Assembly (NCBI GenBank): GCA_032718475.1
Contig: JAUCBJ010006814.1
Coordinates: 1-35,848, forward strand
Origin: Nemertoderma westbladi
Taxonomy: Eukaryota; Xenacoelomorpha; Nemertodermatida; Nemertodermatidae
Length of the DNA: 35,848 nt
Direction: 5' to 3'
Part shown: one piece after another, positions 32,356 through 35,848 of the stretch
Numbering within the stretch: position 1 is the stretch's first letter
Layout: each line of letters starts with the position of its first letter
Translations under genes and position numbers: made by a program
Notes under the pieces: generated by a model
What the model was told of the DNA's origin: nothing
What the model saw: only the letters and a program-made list of their open reading frames with translations
Database searches by the model: none

Positions 32356-34620
32356 ATGTCAAAACAAACGTCTGAGATGTCGTCACACCCACCTAATAAT
32401 GTTCCATCTAATATTTCACCACAGTCAAGCAATGATCCGCCATCTGATAGGCCTACAACATCCACTGATGATATTCGAAGCACCACAAAGGAAACGTCAT
32501 TAAGGGAATTACGACGGCTGTCACTTCGGACGCAACTGGTCAACAATGAAATGTTGCATTCGCTGTTGAACGACGACATCCTTGATCTCCATCGTGGAAT
32601 GCGTAGCCCAACACCAATACCCTCATCCGTGGTGTCAGAGAACCATTTGCATCTGGACAATAATGAAAGGCAAACTGAAAGAAGGTTCAGTTTGCCAATC
32701 GAACGAAAGTCCATCGAATCTCCTAAGTCGTCTTCGCAACGATTCTCTGTACGATCGGCCACTGCCAGTGGGTCATCGCAACAATCATCTGGAGAGTCGC
32801 ACAGTACAACATATTATTCATTCGAGGTTATGGAAGACCCAAATAATAAATCCAAGAAAAGAGTTAGATTCACATCTGAAGTTTTAATTAATGAGTATGA
32901 TGTGACGTCAGTAGTGACGACGACATTATGGGATGAGACGACCATGGGATATTTCCACCTACTTGGATACGCATTCAACTTCGCTATTCTGTGGAGGTTC
33001 CCCTCCTTAGCACATAAACACGGCGGCGCGGCCTTCATTCTTTGCTACATTGTTTGTATGTTGCTTGTTGGATATCCAATGCTATTAATAGAATTCGCCC
33101 TGGGTCGGCAGACAACAGGAAACATTCCGCGAAAATACTGGAAGCATAACTATGGTTCCGGATTAGGATTGTCTATAATAATTTGCAATACGATAACAGC
33201 CATAACCTACAGTGGCCTGGCATCATGGATTTTGAGTTATCTCATAAGGTCTCTTACTTCGCCATTGCCATGGATGTTGTGTCCAAGGGAAGATCCTACA
33301 GAATCAACCAAAACATTATGCAATAACACAAATTCCGCATCTTATTACTTCTACGAATCGGTATCAAATGTATCCATAACAAATAGTGGACTGTTAACAA
33401 TGATGGTAGTTTGGGTATTTGTAACTATTCATATAGCCCATAAAGTGCGTTTCAAACAGCCGTTTATATCCCTAACGTACACTGTGGTCCTGATAATGTT
33501 TGTAACCAGAGCTGCCTTGTTGCCGGGTGCCGTTAACGGACTCAGATACATGGTGACGCCACTGCGTTCGTTTACGCCATTTTTAAATGCGGACATATGG
33601 TTGGACGCGTGTACCCAAGTACTTTTGTCTCTGGGAGTGGGTACAGGATCTATGGTAACTATGGCGAAGTGTAACACTTATTCGCGTATAACAATAGAAG
33701 CTATGTTTACAATAATTGGTAACATGATTACGTCGATAGGCTTCGGATCAGGGACTTTCTGTGCTCTTGGATTCGTATCAACAAAAGCCTTTGATGACTG
33801 TAAGACATACAGGAGTGATTGTAAGATGGAATGGTACCTCAGACAATCCGCAGAAGGGACTGCCTATTCATTTATAACCATGTCGTCGGTGTTAGGGGCT
33901 CACAATAATCTTGATGATAATTTTTGGACATTACTCATTCTAACGGTTGTGCTGATAAAAAATTGTGACACAATAGCTAATGGACTAAGAGATATAATGG
34001 ATGTAACATTTTATTTATGCGGCGAGAATATAAGTTACCATCAAAGATCTTATGCTACAGGATTATTAGGTTGTTTCATCGCAGTGATAATATTCTGTAA
34101 CTATCTTGGACGATACCTTATAAGGGTCTTCATAGAGTGGACCGTGTGTCGACCGCTGATGTTCATTGCCATTATGGAACTAATATACGTATCCTGGATA
34201 CGGATCCCCAGAGTTATCAAAAGAATTAAATATTCCGACGCGAAATGGATAATGATTAGGCAAGTTAACATTATATTATTGTGGAAATTATCTGCGTTCA
34301 TAATTTTAATTGGTATTTGCTTGCAATGGACTGCAGAGAAAGCTAGTGGAGTTGAAATTTTCAATCAATCCTACAATAATAAAACCATATCTTTAGTGAA
34401 AACACCACACCCAAAGTGGTCACTGCGACTGATGCCATTCTTATTTGTTATGGTAGTTATTTGGATGCCATTTGGAGTCATATTATATTTGATAAATAAA
34501 TATAAATCAATTGGAATAGAAGAGGAAACCAGAAGTTCCGAAGTAATACAAGATTACAATGATGATACAGAAACTGCCGAACAAGATAATCAGCCTATTA
34601 ACCCATTTGAATCCCTCTAA
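32356..34620 (+). CDS. Divergent SLC6-family (neurotransmitter:sodium symporter-like) transporter
   Basis: A 754-residue membrane protein. Residues 1-196 are a long Ser/Thr-rich cytoplasmic tail. From 199 about twelve hydrophobic segments follow in SLC6 order: TM1 'FAILWRFPSLAHKHGGAAF' (209-227), 'FALGRQT' after TM2, extracellular loop 2 with C309 and C322 and N-glycosylation sites N323 and N338, TM6 'SLGVGTGS' (425-432), and TM8 around N536. SLC6 proteins carry amines, amino acids or osmolytes with Na+ across the plasma membrane. Here TM1 has A-I in place of the usual G-N before W-R-F-P, and TM8 has 'NCDT' where sodium-site D/T-S residues are expected, so coupling may be altered (inference). 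An in-frame TAG at 32326 bounds the start. Intronless, unlike most SLC6 genes. Substrate not predictable. Confidence 0.88.
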   Translation: MSKQTSEMSSHPPNNVPSNISPQSSNDPPSDRPTTSTDDIRSTTKETSLRELRRLSLRTQLVNNEMLHSLLNDDILDLHRGMRSPTPIPSSVVSENHLHLDNNERQTERRFSLPIERKSIESPKSSSQRFSVRSATASGSSQQSSGESHSTTYYSFEVMEDPNNKSKKRVRFTSEVLINEYDVTSVVTTTLWDETTMGYFHLLGYAFNFAILWRFPSLAHKHGGAAFILCYIVCMLLVGYPMLLIEFALGRQTTGNIPRKYWKHNYGSGLGLSIIICNTITAITYSGLASWILSYLIRSLTSPLPWMLCPREDPTESTKTLCNNTNSASYYFYESVSNVSITNSGLLTMMVVWVFVTIHIAHKVRFKQPFISLTYTVVLIMFVTRAALLPGAVNGLRYMVTPLRSFTPFLNADIWLDACTQVLLSLGVGTGSMVTMAKCNTYSRITIEAMFTIIGNMITSIGFGSGTFCALGFVSTKAFDDCKTYRSDCKMEWYLRQSAEGTAYSFITMSSVLGAHNNLDDNFWTLLILTVVLIKNCDTIANGLRDIMDVTFYLCGENISYHQRSYATGLLGCFIAVIIFCNYLGRYLIRVFIEWTVCRPLMFIAIMELIYVSWIRIPRVIKRIKYSDAKWIMIRQVNIILLWKLSAFIILIGICLQWTAEKASGVEIFNQSYNNKTISLVKTPHPKWSLRLMPFLFVMVVIWMPFGVILYLINKYKSIGIEEETRSSEVIQDYNDDTETAEQDNQPINPFESL

Positions 34621-35848
34621 ATGGCCTAAACCGTACAATCTTGTAGTGTTGTCTATGATGATGACCTAAATGTAAACCAAACGTTTTTGCATGACGCATG
34701 AGATACCTGATTAGAAACTAATTGGGTTGGCACCGATAAAATAATCTTAAATATTAATCATATTACGAATCAAGTCATTGAATAACATATAACTTAAGAT
34801 ACATACTGGAGGTGAGATGTCGTTATTCGTAGAAACTAAAACGGAATATATTTATTCACACGACGATATATTGCAGCATTGTGTACACCCACCCATACAA
34901 TGGTAATATACTATTGTGTACAATACATTCTGAATCATATGTGAAATCATAAATCGTAGGCCTATAAATTAAACATATTATATGAATATATGACAGAGAA
35001 AAAGTGAAAAAAACAGTTAATATATACCTCTCACTCTCCCACTTATATTACAATGCTGCACCACATACTGTTACAATACACATTAATTGTAGTGCAGTGC
35101 TGCAGTATATACTGGAGCTATAGACTGCACTGCTCAGTTGGAAACAGTGAGTTATGAAAATTTTATATATATCCCCTTAGGAAATGGAGGGCGAAATATT
35201 TGTAAACAATTAAAGTTAAAGGGACAATATAATATATAATATGCACCGGCGGTATATTGTAAATTAGGCTATTTGATGTGATACCAATTGATACGCAAAC
35301 ACATTGCGTGTATTCTGTATAATTAATAGAATAAAGAAATAACTTCATAAAATATACGACCAGGTTCGCCTTCGCAAGTAACAAGTTGAACTTTAAGTAC
35401 ATAGATGGCCAGGCCCCCTAATATTAGTTTAATTTGCGATAAAACATATATTTACGGTATAATATATCCTAAATTATATAATTATAAATAATTGCAAATT
35501 ATAATTATATAAGCTAATTCACATATAACTAGCTGTAAGCTGTAAGCTAACTTACGATACGTAGTAAAGCCTAAAGATATGTTTTGCAAGAATTATTATG
35601 TAACAATTAATTAGTATACAGTTTAGTTTGAAGATGAAGAGTATATTCAAAATGTTACTAGTATTTTCCTTGTCATTGCAATACCTAATATACAACGCCG
35701 TTTTGTCTAATAATAATTGCCTTCTATCATGATTGTTTGATATTATTTAGAAAGCTTGATGAGCTTATCAATAATGTGATGATATCTGTATATAAGTTTA
35801 TTTTCACTTTTACGAGAGAAAAATCGATTAAAAAAAAATAAAAAGTCT
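34621..35848. other. 3' flank of the transporter gene, no gene seen
   Basis: AT-rich sequence. Possible polyadenylation signals are ATTAAA at 34968-34973 and AATAAA at 35330-35335; neither is decisive. A 13-bp perfect inverted repeat (35474-35486 and 35500-35512, 13-base loop) consists only of A and T. Short frames here have no recognisable features. Confidence 0.4.

Overview
This is a window of animal nuclear DNA. It holds two protein genes, each an uninterrupted open frame with animal-type homology: MED14, the scaffold subunit of Mediator, and a divergent SLC6-family transporter. The rest is almost entirely satellite, minisatellite and transposon sequence. There are no operons, Shine-Dalgarno sites or bacterial genes. 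The species cannot be read from the sequence. The AT-rich intergenic DNA, scattered TAGGCCTA octamers, an APE-type non-LTR retrotransposon and a foldback element whose inverted arms are built of tandem repeats would suit a marine invertebrate, but that is inference.

Layout. 1-4580: satellite of 77-78 bp units, each made of two related half units, cut by the left edge of the window. 4581-5339: a 102-bp direct duplication and a 68-bp tandem repeat. 5340-5936: a TA-flanked MITE with perfect 26-bp terminal inverted repeats. 6260-10978: MED14, followed by AATAAA and an inverted orphan copy of the 68-bp repeat. 11725-20012: about 436 copies of a 19-bp unit with no register slip seen. 20314-20511: a PIF/Harbinger-type MITE with TTA target duplication.

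20761-31883 is one large composite foldback structure. Its outer ends match at 19 of 20 bases in inverted orientation. Inside the ends lie two inverted arrays of a 30-bp minisatellite, then inverted arms of unique sequence, then a 0.67-kb centre with a broken gene of the 'HEEADTR/DTD/GCD' type. The left arm was later split by a 3.3-kb non-LTR retrotransposon. The right arm preserves the empty site, and an 8-bp target duplication flanks the insert. The arms are dotted with RFX X-box-like palindromes. A 1-kb segment found only on the right side carries a perfect 27-bp hairpin.

32356-34620: an SLC6-like transporter in one exon, with a 196-residue Ser/Thr-rich N-terminal tail and substitutions at conserved sodium-site positions. 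34621-35848: AT-rich sequence without a recognisable gene.

The two host genes have no evident functional link. The best candidates for something undescribed are the foldback element with its nuclease-like remnant, and the uniform 19-bp array, each unit of which contains a PRDM1-like and a forkhead-like motif.
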